Shown one piece after another: positions 11,289 through 20,193 of a DNA stretch of 64,000 nucleotides. The DNA comes from an uncultured Paracoccaceae bacterium (GTDB taxonomy: Bacteria; Pseudomonadota; Alphaproteobacteria; Rhodobacterales; Rhodobacteraceae), in the NCBI GenBank assembly GCA_947500825.1, contig CANMTR010000003.1, positions 62,001-126,000 of the forward strand, in the 5' to 3' direction. Position 1 is the first letter of the stretch. Each line of letters starts with the position of its first letter. Both the position numbers and the translations under genes were made by a program. The notes beneath the pieces are model-generated. The model was not told the origin of the DNA. It was given only the letters and a program-made list of their open reading frames with translations, and did not search any database.

Positions 11289-13058
11289 TCAGTGGTTGTC
11301 GCGCGGCAGCGTGGTCGTGGTCCGGCGATAAGCCGTCGCCAGTTCCAGGCAGCCGCCCGTTCCGAGCTGTCCCACATGGGCGCGGTAGATTTCCTGCCAT
11401 GGCGTCTCGTTGACGACGCCGGGCGGGGTCCAGGCTTCCTTGCGGGCCTCCCATTCTTCCGCGTCCACCACCGCGTCCATGCGCGAGGCGTCGAGGTCCA
11501 GCCGCACCCGGTCCCCGGTCTGCAGGAACGCGAGGCCGCCGCCCACCACCGCCTCGGGGGAGGCGTTCAGGATCGACGGGCTTTCGGACGTGCCGGACTG
11601 GCGTCCGTCGCCCACCGTGGGCAGGTGCGTGACGCCCGCGCGCAGCATCTCGTCGGGGGGCTGCATGTTCACCACCTCGGCCGAGCCGGGATAGCCCACG
11701 CAGCCCACGCCGCGGATGAACAGGACCGAGCGCTCGTCGATCTCGAGCGCGGGGTCGTTGATCCGGTCGTGGTAGTCCTCCGGCCCCTCGAACACGACGG
11801 CCCGGCCCTCGAACACCTCGCCCTCCAGGAACCGCTCGCGGAAATCCTCCGAAATGACCGACGACTTCATCAGCGCCGAGTCGAACAAGTTGCCCGAGAT
11901 CACCTTGAATCCCGCCGCGTGCCGCAGGGGCGCGTCGTGGGTGGTGATCACCTGCGTATCCAGGCTTTCCCAGCCGTCGAGGTTCTCGCCCATGCTGCGG
12001 CCCGTGGCCGTCATCGGCGCGTCGTGAAGCCGGCCGGCCTTGCGCAGCTCGCCCATGACGGCCGGCACGCCGCCCGCGCGGAAGAAGCTCTCGCCCAGAT
12101 ACTCCCCCGCGGGCTGCATGTTGACCATCAGCGGCACGTCGTGGCCGATCGTCTCCCATTCGTGGATGTCCAGATCGACGCCCACATGCCGCGCCACGGC
12201 CGCCAGGTGCGGTGGCGCGTTGGTCGACCCCCCGATGGCGGAGTTGACTACAATGGCATTCTCGAACGCCGCCCGCGTCATGATCGCGCTGGGGCGCAGG
12301 TCGTCGAGCACCATGCCGACGATCCGCTTGCCGGTCTCGAAGGCCATGGCCATGCGCTCGCGGAACGGCGCGGGGATCGCCGAGGCGCCCGTCAGTGTCA
12401 TCCCCAGCGCCTCGGCCAGGGCGTTCATGGTCGAGGCCGTGCCCATCGTGTTGCAGTGGCCGAGCGACGGGGCCGAGTGGCAGGCCCGCTCCATGAACTC
12501 GTCGTAGTCGATCTTGCCCTCGGCCAGCAGGCGGCGCCCCTCCCAGATCACCGTGCCGGAGCCTGCGCGCTTGCCCTTCCACCAGCCGTCGGTCATCGGT
12601 CCGCCGTTCAGCGCGATGGCGGGCAGGTCGGTCGTCGCCGCCCCCATCAGGAGCGCGGGCGTGGTCTTGTCGCAGCCCGTGGTCAGGACCACCCCGTCGA
12701 TCGGGTAGCCGTGCAGGACCTCCACCAGCCCCAGATAAGTCAGGTTGCGGTCGAGCGCGGCGGTGGGCCGCTTGCCCGTCTCCTGGATCGGGTGGACGGG
12801 GAACTCCATGGGGATGCCCCCGGCCTCGCGGATGCCGGCCTTGATCCGGTCCATGAGAAAGACGTGGATCTTGTTGCACGGCGCCAGGTCCGAGCCGGTC
12901 TGGGCGATGCCGATCACGGGCCGCTCGCTCTGCAGCTCGGCCCGGGTGAAGCCCTGGTTCTGGTAGCGCTCCAGGTAGAGGGCCGTCATCCCCGGGTTGT
13001 TGGGGTTGTCGAACCATTCCTGCGAGCGGAACCGACGATTGGCGCGGGTGTCGCTCAT
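11289..13058 (-). CDS. IlvD/Edd family sugar-acid dehydratase
   Basis: A 589-residue member of the dihydroxyacid/6-phosphogluconate dehydratase family. Cluster ligands are Cys61 (DLAPCNKIH), Cys129 (TTGCDKTTPA, with Lys131 as the likely carbamylated Mg ligand) and Cys202 (LGHCNTMGTAS). The length and these spacings fit the pentonate/hexonate branch (L-arabinonate, D-xylonate or D-galactonate dehydratase) with a [2Fe-2S] cluster, rather than IlvD itself. It is the last gene of the minus-strand ABC transporter operon, 61 bases after the second ATPase. It may feed 2-keto-3-deoxy sugar acids to pathways like the DgoKA pair at the window start. The exact substrate is unassigned. Confidence 0.85.
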   Translation of the reverse strand: MSDTRANRRFRSQEWFDNPNNPGMTALYLERYQNQGFTRAELQSERPVIGIAQTGSDLAPCNKIHVFLMDRIKAGIREAGGIPMEFPVHPIQETGKRPTAALDRNLTYLGLVEVLHGYPIDGVVLTTGCDKTTPALLMGAATTDLPAIALNGGPMTDGWWKGKRAGSGTVIWEGRRLLAEGKIDYDEFMERACHSAPSLGHCNTMGTASTMNALAEALGMTLTGASAIPAPFRERMAMAFETGKRIVGMVLDDLRPSAIMTRAAFENAIVVNSAIGGSTNAPPHLAAVARHVGVDLDIHEWETIGHDVPLMVNMQPAGEYLGESFFRAGGVPAVMGELRKAGRLHDAPMTATGRSMGENLDGWESLDTQVITTHDAPLRHAAGFKVISGNLFDSALMKSSVISEDFRERFLEGEVFEGRAVVFEGPEDYHDRINDPALEIDERSVLFIRGVGCVGYPGSAEVVNMQPPDEMLRAGVTHLPTVGDGRQSGTSESPSILNASPEAVVGGGLAFLQTGDRVRLDLDASRMDAVVDAEEWEARKEAWTPPGVVNETPWQEIYRAHVGQLGTGGCLELATAYRRTTTTLPRDNH

Positions 13059-13119
13059 GTTGCGATCCTTTCGTCCTGTGAAGCCGGAGAGTGCCGCCCG
13101 GCGGCGGCGCGTGACACGT

Positions 13120-14073
13120 TCAGTTCTCGGGAAAGAAGCACGCCGCCGGATGGGGACGGCCTTCCATCGGGGGCCGCTCGGCGCGGCATTTCTCCTGCGC
13201 CTTCCAGCAGCGCGGCGCGAAGGGGCATCCGGGCGGCACCGCCAGCGGCGAGGGGATCTCGCCCGAGAGCTTGATGCGGGTGCGGCGGTTGTCGGGGTTG
13301 GCCGAGGGCGTGGCCGAGATCAGCGCCTTGGTGTAGGGATGGCGCGGCGCGTCGAAGATCTCGTCGCGGGGGCCGAACTCCACCGGCCGGCCCAAATACA
13401 TCACCAGGATGTCGTCGGCCACGTGCCGCACCACGCTCAGGTCGTGGCTGATGAAGAGGTAGGCGAGCCCCATCCGCTCCTGCAGGTCGTTGAGCAGGTT
13501 CAGGATCTGGCTCTGGATCGACAGGTCGAGCGCCGAGACGGGCTCGTCCAGGACCAGGAGCTTGGGTTCGAGCATCAGCGCGCGGGCGACCGCGACCCGC
13601 TGGCGCTGCCCGCCCGAGAACATGTGGGGGTAGCGGTCGTAATGCTCCTCGCGCAGGTTGACGAGGCGCATCATCTCGAGCCCGCGCGCGCGGCGCTCCT
13701 TCGCCGACAGGTCGCGGCGGTTGATCTTCAGCGGTTCCTCCAGGATCTGGCCAACCCGCTGGCGCAGGTTGAGCGACCCGTAGGGGTCCTGGAACACGAT
13801 CTGGACATCGGTCCTGAGCTTGGACCAGCGGGCGGGCGTGACCTCTTGCCCGCCGATGGAGAAGCTGCCCGAGGTCGGCTCCTCGATCATGGTCACCAGC
13901 CTGGCCAGGGTGGACTTGCCGCAGCCCGACTCACCCACCACCGCCAGCGTGCGGCCCGGCTCCACCGCGAAGGAGGTGTTCGCCACCGCGCGCACGATGC
14001 CGGGCTTCGAGAACAGGCCGCCGCCCACCTCGTAGTCGCGCCCGAGGTCGCGCGCCTCGATCACCGGGCTCAT
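13120..14073 (-). CDS. ABC transporter ATPase, oligopeptide/dipeptide family (DppF/OppF-like)
   Basis: A 317-residue ATPase. Walker A is GESGCGKST, the signature MFSGGQRQRVAVARAL, and Walker B LLVLDEPVSALD. The C-terminal extension GCPFAPRCWKAQEKC is the oligopeptide/dipeptide ABC domain, whose cysteines often hold an Fe-S cluster. It energises import by the two permeases encoded upstream together with its partner ATPase. It starts 76 bases after the partner gene; that spacer contains a GC-rich hairpin. The dehydratase follows. The transported compound may not be a peptide (see the dehydratase). Confidence 0.92.
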   Translation of the reverse strand: MSPVIEARDLGRDYEVGGGLFSKPGIVRAVANTSFAVEPGRTLAVVGESGCGKSTLARLVTMIEEPTSGSFSIGGQEVTPARWSKLRTDVQIVFQDPYGSLNLRQRVGQILEEPLKINRRDLSAKERRARGLEMMRLVNLREEHYDRYPHMFSGGQRQRVAVARALMLEPKLLVLDEPVSALDLSIQSQILNLLNDLQERMGLAYLFISHDLSVVRHVADDILVMYLGRPVEFGPRDEIFDAPRHPYTKALISATPSANPDNRRTRIKLSGEIPSPLAVPPGCPFAPRCWKAQEKCRAERPPMEGRPHPAACFFPEN

Positions 14074-14083
14074 GGCGCGACCT

Positions 14084-14100
14084 CCCGGCGCGGCGCCGGG
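14084..14100 (-). other. GC-rich intercistronic stem-loop between the two ATPase genes
   Basis: CCCGGCG-CGG-CGCCGGG is a 7-bp perfect stem with a 3-base loop, 11 bases upstream of the downstream ATPase ATG. There is no T-run, so it is not a classic terminator. It may stabilise or tune the mRNA, or be chance in GC-rich DNA. Confidence 0.35.
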
Positions 14101-14149
14101 TGGCGGATATCCGGGCGGCGTATGTCGGGGCGTAGGGAAACGGCGTGGG

Positions 14150-15127
14150 TCATGCCCGGGCCTCCGCGGGGGCGTTGAGGGGATAGTGGCAGCGCGCCCG
14201 GCCCAGCGCGTCGGGCTGGACGGGGGGCTCGACCCCCCGGCAGCGATCGTCGGCGTAGGCGCAGCGCGGCGAGAACAGGCACCCCGCGGGCCGGTCATGC
14301 TGGCCGGGCACGACGCCGGGGATCGTGGGAAGGTGCGCCTCGGTCGCGCGCTCGGGCAGGGCCGCCAGGAGCGCCGAGGTGTAGGGATGGTGGGGCGTGG
14401 CGAAGAGATCGCGGACGGGCTGGTCCTCGACCTTCTGGCCCGCGTACTGCACCGCCACGCGCTCGGCCGTCTCGGCGACCACGCCCATGTCGTGGGTGAT
14501 CAGGATTAGGCCCATGCCCGTCTCGCGCTGCAGGTCCACGAGAAGGTCGAGGATCTGCGCCTGGATCGTCACGTCGAGCGCGGTGGTGGGCTCGTCGGCG
14601 ATCAGGAGGCGCGGGCGGCAGGCGATGGCCATGGCGATCATCACGCGCTGGTTCATCCCCCCCGAGAGCTGGTGGGGGAAGGCGGCGAGCCGGCGTTCGG
14701 GGTCGGGGATGCCCACCATCTCGAACAGCTCCACGCAGCGCGCGTGGCGCGCGCGGCGGTCGAGGTCGGTGTGCTTGCGCAGCGCCTCGCGGATCTGGAA
14801 ACCGGCGGTGAAGCACGGGTTGAGCGACGACATCGGCTCCTGGAAGATCATCGACAACTCGTTGCCGATCAGGCGCCGTCGCGCGCGCCCCGTGAGACTG
14901 CGCAGGTCCCGGCCGTCGAAGCTCATCTCGTCGGCGGTGACCGTGGCGGTCCAGGGCAGCAGGCCCATGGCCGCCAGCATCGATACGGACTTGCCCGACC
15001 CCGATTCGCCCACGATCGCCAGGATCTCGCCGCCGCCCACGTCCACGTCGACCTTGTCCACGGCGCGGAAATCGCCGCCGGCGGTGGCGAAGGTCACCGA
15101 CAGGTTGCGGATCTTGAGAAGGCTCAT
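14150..15127 (-). CDS. ABC transporter ATPase, oligopeptide/dipeptide family (DppD/OppD-like)
   Basis: A 325-residue ATPase and partner of the following gene. Walker A GESGSGKS, the signature HQLSGGMNQRVMIAMA, Walker B LLIADEPTTALD and the C-terminal GCLFSPRCAYADDRC oligopeptide/dipeptide domain are all present. Its ATG overlaps the stop of the AtoE-like permease gene (ATGA), which ties that permease firmly into this operon. FQEPMSSLNP is the family-typical Q-loop. Confidence 0.92.
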   Translation of the reverse strand: MSLLKIRNLSVTFATAGGDFRAVDKVDVDVGGGEILAIVGESGSGKSVSMLAAMGLLPWTATVTADEMSFDGRDLRSLTGRARRRLIGNELSMIFQEPMSSLNPCFTAGFQIREALRKHTDLDRRARHARCVELFEMVGIPDPERRLAAFPHQLSGGMNQRVMIAMAIACRPRLLIADEPTTALDVTIQAQILDLLVDLQRETGMGLILITHDMGVVAETAERVAVQYAGQKVEDQPVRDLFATPHHPYTSALLAALPERATEAHLPTIPGVVPGQHDRPAGCLFSPRCAYADDRCRGVEPPVQPDALGRARCHYPLNAPAEARA

Positions 15128-16431
15128 AGCAGTGTCAGCCCCAGGGTGATTATCAGCCCCCCGATCAGGAGGTGGACGACGCAGAAGCCCATCATGTCGC
15201 GCGCCCTGAGGCCGGCGATCCCGAGAAGCGGCAGCGCCCAGAACGGCTGGATCATGTTGGTCCAGGCGTCGCCCCAGGCCACTGCCATGGCGGCGCGGGC
15301 CTGGTCGATCCCCAGGGCCTCGGCCGCGGGCATGACCACGGGGGCCTGCACCGCCCATTGCCCGCCGCCCGAGGGGACGAAGAAGTTGACGATGCCCGCC
15401 GACAGGAATGCCCAGAACGGGAAGGTGAACCCGTTGGACAGGCTGACCAGCCCCTCGGACATGGCCGCGGCCAGTCCGCTCGCGGTCATGATCCCCATGA
15501 TGCCGGCGTAGAAGGGGAACTGGATGACGATGCCCGCACCGCCCTTGATCCCTTCGTCGAGGCTAGCGAGCAGGCGCCGCGGCGTGCCGTGGAGCAGGAT
15601 CGCGAGAGTGAGGAAGGTGAAGTTGACGATGTCGAGGGACAGCCCGCCGCCGCCCGCGAAATGCACCACGAGGAACGCGGCTCCGGCGAGCCCGATGATC
15701 CACGACAGGATCGGCGAGGTCTCCAGCCAGTCGGCGGGGGTGCGCTCGCCCGTCTCCTCGACCTCCTCCTCGCGCAGGAGCTCCGGGTCGACGATCACCG
15801 CGCGGTCGGCGGGGGGCATCATGGCGCGGTTCACCAGCGGGATGACCACGACCAGCGCCGCGACGATGGCGAGGTTGTAGAACGAGAAGATCGTCTCGCT
15901 CGTGGGGATGATCCCGATCTGGTCCGCGAACGGGTGCCCCTCGGTGGCGATGGACAGCGGGATCGAGCCCGACACGCCGCCGTGCCAGATCAGGAACCCC
16001 GAATACGCCGAGGCGATCAGAAGGCGGTAATCGGCCTCGATCTGGCGCGCGACCTCCTTGGCGAAGAGCGCGCCCACCACGAGCCCGAAGCCCCAGTTGA
16101 GCCAGCTCGCCGCGAGGCTGACGAGGCTGACCATCACGATCGCGCTCCCCGCCGATCCCGCGCGGGAGGCGAGCCAGGACAGGAGCTTCCGCACCGGTGG
16201 CGTCGAGGCCATCATGAAGCCCGACACCAGCACGAACAGCATCTGCATGGAGAACGACAGGAGCGACCAGAACCCGTCGCCCCACATCCGAAGCACGTCC
16301 ACCGGGGCGCTGCCCTGGAACGCCATCGCCGAGCCCATGGTGATCAGCGTCAGGACGATGACGAGGACGAACGGGTCGGGGAGGTACTTCTCGACGAGGC
16401 CGGTCAGCGGGCGGGAGAGGGCGCGCAGCAT
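15124..16431 (-). CDS. AtoE-like short-chain fatty acid transporter (TIGR00366 family)
   Basis: A 435-residue membrane protein with many hydrophobic segments. Features of the AtoE/short-chain fatty acid transporter family are EKYLPDPFVLVIVLTLITM at the start, SWLNWGFGLVVGALFAKE, and FFVPSGGGQWAVQAPVVMPAA. AtoE in E. coli takes up acetoacetate and short-chain acids. Here the gene sits inside the ABC operon: it starts 4 bases after the second permease stop, and its own stop overlaps the DppD-like start. That position is odd because the two transporters use different energy sources. A shared substrate class, such as organic or sugar acids, is inference. Confidence 0.88.
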   Translation of the reverse strand: MLRALSRPLTGLVEKYLPDPFVLVIVLTLITMGSAMAFQGSAPVDVLRMWGDGFWSLLSFSMQMLFVLVSGFMMASTPPVRKLLSWLASRAGSAGSAIVMVSLVSLAASWLNWGFGLVVGALFAKEVARQIEADYRLLIASAYSGFLIWHGGVSGSIPLSIATEGHPFADQIGIIPTSETIFSFYNLAIVAALVVVIPLVNRAMMPPADRAVIVDPELLREEEVEETGERTPADWLETSPILSWIIGLAGAAFLVVHFAGGGGLSLDIVNFTFLTLAILLHGTPRRLLASLDEGIKGGAGIVIQFPFYAGIMGIMTASGLAAAMSEGLVSLSNGFTFPFWAFLSAGIVNFFVPSGGGQWAVQAPVVMPAAEALGIDQARAAMAVAWGDAWTNMIQPFWALPLLGIAGLRARDMMGFCVVHLLIGGLIITLGLTLL

Positions 16432-16435
16432 GTCG

Positions 16436-17350
16436 TCAGCTCCTTTTAAGCTTCGGGTCGAGGGCGTCTCGCAGCCCGTCGCCCATCAGGTTGATGGCGA
16501 GCACCGTGACGAGGATCGCCAGACCCGGGAAGGTCACGACCCACCAGGCGCGCAGCACGAACTCCCGCGCGTCGGCAAGCATCGTGCCCCATTCGGGCGT
16601 GGGCGGCTGCGCGCCCATCCCCAGAAAGCCCAGCGCCGCCGCGTCGAGGATCGCGGTGGAGAAGGACAGCGCCGCCTGCACGATGATCGGCGCCAGGCAG
16701 TTGGGCAGGACGGTGATGAACATCAGCCGCTCGCGGCCCGCACCCGCCACGCGGCTGGCGGTGACGTAATCCTTGGATCGTTCCGACAGGACCGAGGCGC
16801 GCGTCAGGCGCACGTAATGGGGCTGCAGCACCAGCGCGATGGCGATCATCGCGTTCAGGAGCGTCGGGCCCAGCACCGCCACCAGCACCAGCGCCAGGAG
16901 CAGCGAGGGGAACGCCAGGATGATGTCCATGAGCCGCATGATCAGCGTGTCGAGCCATTTCGGCGCGAACCCTGCCACCAGCCCCACGATGATGCCCCCC
17001 GAGGCGGCCACGACCACCACGACGATGCCCACGAAGAACGAGAATCGCGCCCCGTGGATCAAGCGCGAGAGCATGTCGCGCCCCACCGCGTCGGTGCCCA
17101 GGGGGAACTCCCAGCTTCCGCCGGCCTGCCAGACCGGGGGCTGGAGCGTGTGGTCGCGGAACTGCGCGGAGGGGTCGTAGGGCGCCAGGAGCGGCGCCAG
17201 GATCGCCACGAGCAGGAACGCGGCGAAGACGTAGAGACCGAAGACCGCGCCGCGGTTCTCGGAGAAGTAGGACCAGAACTCCTTCAGGCGTCCGGGGCGG
17301 CGGTCCGCTCCGACCATGGTCTTGCCCGTCTGTGCGGAGGCGTCTGCCAT
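16436..17350 (-). CDS. ABC transporter permease (DppC/OppC-like)
   Basis: A 304-residue inner-membrane permease with an N-terminal OppC_N-type segment (SENRGAVFGLYVFAAFLLV). HPLGTD-type features appear as FPLGTDAVGRDMLSRLIHGAR. The EAA loop RVAGAGRERLMFITVLPN contacts the ATPases, and LGMGAQPPTPEWGTML is a typical C-terminal motif. About six helices are seen. It starts one base after the DppB-like stop. Confidence 0.93.
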   Translation of the reverse strand: MADASAQTGKTMVGADRRPGRLKEFWSYFSENRGAVFGLYVFAAFLLVAILAPLLAPYDPSAQFRDHTLQPPVWQAGGSWEFPLGTDAVGRDMLSRLIHGARFSFFVGIVVVVVAASGGIIVGLVAGFAPKWLDTLIMRLMDIILAFPSLLLALVLVAVLGPTLLNAMIAIALVLQPHYVRLTRASVLSERSKDYVTASRVAGAGRERLMFITVLPNCLAPIIVQAALSFSTAILDAAALGFLGMGAQPPTPEWGTMLADAREFVLRAWWVVTFPGLAILVTVLAINLMGDGLRDALDPKLKRS

Positions 17351-17351
17351 T

Positions 17352-18359
17352 TCAGCGGTTCCGGATCTTGGGGTTGATGAGACCGTACATCAGGTCGACG
17401 ACGAGGTTAACGACCATCACGATGACGGCGATCATCACCAGGCCCCCCTGCACGACCGGGTAGTCGCGGCGGAAGATCGAATCGACCATCCACTTGCCGA
17501 TGCCGGGCCAGGAGAAGATCGTCTCGGTCAGGATCGCGCCGGCCATGAGCGTGCCCACCGACAGCCCGATCACCGTGATCACCGGGATCATGGCGTTCCT
17601 GAGCGCGTGGAGCCCGTTGACGCGGCTGGGCGACAGCCCCTTGGCCCGCGCCGTGCGGATATAGTCCTCGGACAGGACCTCCAGCATCGCCGAGCGGGTC
17701 TGCCGCGCGATCACCGCGAGCGGGATCGTCGACAGGGCGATCGAGGGCAGGATCAGGTGGCTGACCGCGCTGCCGAAGGCCCCGTCCGCCCCCGACAGCA
17801 GGCTGTCGATCAGCATGAATCCGGTCACGTCGTCGAAGTAGTAGAGGAGCCCGATCCGCCCCGACACGGGCGTCCACCCGAGGTTGCCGGAGAACACGAT
17901 GATCAGCAGCAGCGCCCACCAGAAGATGGGCATCGAGTATCCCACCAGCGCCGTGGACATCAGCGCCCGGTCGTAGAACTTGCCCCGGTTCACCGCCGCG
18001 ATCACGCCCGCGGGGATGCCCAGCACGATGGCGATCACGATGGCGCAGAGCGACAGCTCCACCGTGGCCGGGAACAGCGCGAAGAACTCGTCCCAGACGG
18101 GGCGGTTGGTGACGAAGGAGGTGCCCAGGTCGCCCTGCAGGATGCCCGTCAGGTAGTCCCAGAACTGCACCCAGATCGGGTCGTCGAACCCGTACTGGGC
18201 GCGCAGGGCCTCGTATCTCTCTTCGCTCAGGCCGCGCTCGCCGGCCATGACGATGATCGGGTCGCCGGGCAGGACCCGGATGAACGCGAACGAGATGAGC
18301 GTGACGCCGAGGAACGTGGGAACGAAGGTTCCCAGACGCGACAGCGCGAACTTGAGCAT
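17352..18359 (-). CDS. ABC transporter permease (DppB/OppB-like)
   Basis: A 335-residue inner-membrane permease. The N-terminal TFLGVTLISFAFIRVLPGDP is the hallmark of DppB/OppB proteins. The EAA loop is TARAKGLSPSRVNGLHALRN, and the C-terminal FSWPGIGKWMVDSIFRRDYP is conserved. It forms the channel with the DppC-like protein. The gene is separated from the substrate-binding protein gene by 127 bases holding a strong stem-loop, the usual arrangement for making more binding protein than permease. Confidence 0.94.
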   Translation of the reverse strand: MLKFALSRLGTFVPTFLGVTLISFAFIRVLPGDPIIVMAGERGLSEERYEALRAQYGFDDPIWVQFWDYLTGILQGDLGTSFVTNRPVWDEFFALFPATVELSLCAIVIAIVLGIPAGVIAAVNRGKFYDRALMSTALVGYSMPIFWWALLLIIVFSGNLGWTPVSGRIGLLYYFDDVTGFMLIDSLLSGADGAFGSAVSHLILPSIALSTIPLAVIARQTRSAMLEVLSEDYIRTARAKGLSPSRVNGLHALRNAMIPVITVIGLSVGTLMAGAILTETIFSWPGIGKWMVDSIFRRDYPVVQGGLVMIAVIVMVVNLVVDLMYGLINPKIRNR

Positions 18360-18455
18360 CGGATCACCCTTGGCTCGGAAATCTGGCGGGGAGCGGTCTG
18401 GTCGTTCCGGTTAGGCCGGCCGCGCGTCGGGCGCAAGACTCGGCCGGCCCGGTGC

Positions 18456-18480
18456 CGGGGGGCGGCCGGGCCGCCCCCCG
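18456..18480 (-). other. Strong stem-loop between binding-protein and permease genes
   Basis: CGGGGGGCGGC-CGG-GCCGCCCCCCG is a perfect 11-bp GC stem with a 3-base loop, six bases beyond the stop codon of the solute-binding protein. There is no T-run. Such structures after binding-protein genes protect the upstream mRNA from 3' decay or partly end transcription. Confidence 0.65.
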
Positions 18481-18486
18481 GGCGTG

Positions 18487-20058
18487 TCACTCCTGGCTCA
18501 GCGACACGGTGTCGAAGAGGTGCCCGCCCAGCGGGTGGATGATGTATCCCTCCACCTCGGACCGGACCGGCATGAACACCGCCGAGTGGGCGATGGTGGC
18601 CCAGGGCGCCTCCTCCTTGAAGATGACCTGCGCCTCCTCGTAAAGCTGGGCGCGCTCCGACTGGTCGGGGATCGTCTTGGCCTCCTGGATCAGGCTGTCG
18701 AACTCCTCGTTGCACCATTGGGCGCGGTTGGCGTTGCTCACCGCGTCGCATCCCAGCAGCACGGCGAGGAAGTTGTCCGGGTCGCCGTTGTCGCCCGTCC
18801 AGCCCAGCAGCACGGCGCCGTCGCGATCCACGGCGCTCGACCGCTCCAGGTACTCCCCCCACTCGTAGGAGACGATCTCCACGTCCACGCCGACCTCGGA
18901 GAAGTCCTCCTGCATCAGCTCGGCCATGCGCCGCGCGTTGGGGTTGTAGGGACGCTGCACCGGCATCGCCCAGATCCGCATCGACAGGTCCTCGACGCCC
19001 GCATCCTCCAGCATCTGGCGCGCCTGCTCGGGGTCGTAGGGGTCGTCCTCGATGGAATCGTTGTAGCCCCAGATCGACGGCGGCAGCGGGTTCTTGGCCA
19101 CCTCGCCGTAGCCCTGGAAGATCACGTCGATGATCGCCTGCTTGTCGATGGCCATGTTCAGCGCCCGGCGCACCTGGGGGTCGTCGAACGGTTCCTGCTG
19201 GGTGTTGTAGGCGAAGTAGCCCACGTTGAATCCCGGCTCGCGCAGCAGCTCGAGGTCGGTGTTGGACTGGATCGCGTCGATGTCGGCGGGGTTGGGGTAG
19301 GGCATGACGTGGCACTCGCCCGCCTGCAGACGCTGCAGGCGCACGCTCGCGTCGGGCGTGATAGCGAAGACCAGGTTGTCCACCTGGGGCTCGTTGTCCT
19401 TCCAGTAATTCTCGTTGCGCGCGTAGCGGATCACCGCGTCGGTCTGGTAGTCCACGAAGGTGAACGGCCCGGTGCCGATGGGGCGCTGGTTGAGCGCCTC
19501 GGGCGTGCCCGCCTCCTCCATCTGGTCGGCGTATTCCTTCGACACGATGGAGGCGAAATCCATCGCCAAGTTGGCGATGAAGGGCGCCTCGGGCCGGGCC
19601 AGGTTGAAGCGCACCGTCCTGTCGTCGACCTTTTCGATCGACTCGATGAGGTCGGGCATCGACATGGAATTGAAGTATTCCCACGACCCGTCGCCGCGCT
19701 GGCGCTCGAAGGAGTAGATCACGTCGTCGGCGTTCATCGGCCGCGAGGGCTGGAACTGGTCGTTGGAGTGGAACTCCACCCCCTCCCGCAGGGTGAAGGT
19801 GTAGCTCTGCCCGTCGTCCGAGATCTCCCACTCTTCCGCCAGGCCAGGGACCACGTTGGTCGTCCCGGTCTCGAACTCCACGAGCTGGTTGTACATCGTG
19901 TGGCTCGACGCGTCGAAAGTCGTCCCCGTGGTAAAGAGCGCCGGGTCGAAGCCCTCGGGGCTTCCTTCGGAGCAGTAGACGAGGGTCTGCTGGGCCTGGG
20001 CGGCGCCGGCAAGGCCCAGCGCGAGCGCCGAGGCCGCGAGCGTATATCGGTGGATCAT
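18487..20058 (-). CDS. ABC transporter solute-binding protein, peptide/nickel family 5 (DppA-like)
   Basis: A 523-residue periplasmic protein. Residues 1-22 form a signal peptide ([22 protein letters not shown], then QQ). [20 protein letters not shown] is the typical start of the mature DppA family. The segments [40 protein letters not shown] and [13 protein letters not shown] define family 5, and [15 protein letters not shown] near the end is DppA-like. It is the first gene of the operon, with GGGAG before its ATG. Family 5 proteins bind di- and oligopeptides, haem precursors, nickel, or sugars; co-transcription with a sugar-acid dehydratase warns against assuming a dipeptide. Confidence 0.93.
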   Translation of the reverse strand: MIHRYTLAASALALGLAGAAQAQQTLVYCSEGSPEGFDPALFTTGTTFDASSHTMYNQLVEFETGTTNVVPGLAEEWEISDDGQSYTFTLREGVEFHSNDQFQPSRPMNADDVIYSFERQRGDGSWEYFNSMSMPDLIESIEKVDDRTVRFNLARPEAPFIANLAMDFASIVSKEYADQMEEAGTPEALNQRPIGTGPFTFVDYQTDAVIRYARNENYWKDNEPQVDNLVFAITPDASVRLQRLQAGECHVMPYPNPADIDAIQSNTDLELLREPGFNVGYFAYNTQQEPFDDPQVRRALNMAIDKQAIIDVIFQGYGEVAKNPLPPSIWGYNDSIEDDPYDPEQARQMLEDAGVEDLSMRIWAMPVQRPYNPNARRMAELMQEDFSEVGVDVEIVSYEWGEYLERSSAVDRDGAVLLGWTGDNGDPDNFLAVLLGCDAVSNANRAQWCNEEFDSLIQEAKTIPDQSERAQLYEEAQVIFKEEAPWATIAHSAVFMPVRSEVEGYIIHPLGGHLFDTVSLSQE

Positions 20059-20193
20059 CTGAAGCTCCCTGTCGCCGATTTCGCCGGATTGAACGATTCC
20101 GGCTGTCATGGCGCGAAACATTGCAGCAGCCGCAGGGATGGTCCAGCCCCTTGCCGCCTTGACCGGGCGGGCGGCTTCGGCAACACGGGCCCC

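Noticed and set aside
11168-11377. Minus-strand frame across the tRNA ending in GGRYWDRTSDPFGVNEVLYR, and a longer one ending in GGTGIEPVTPSV
   Set aside because: Both are read from the antisense of tRNA-Val and are well-known spurious database proteins. The RNA gene fully explains the region.
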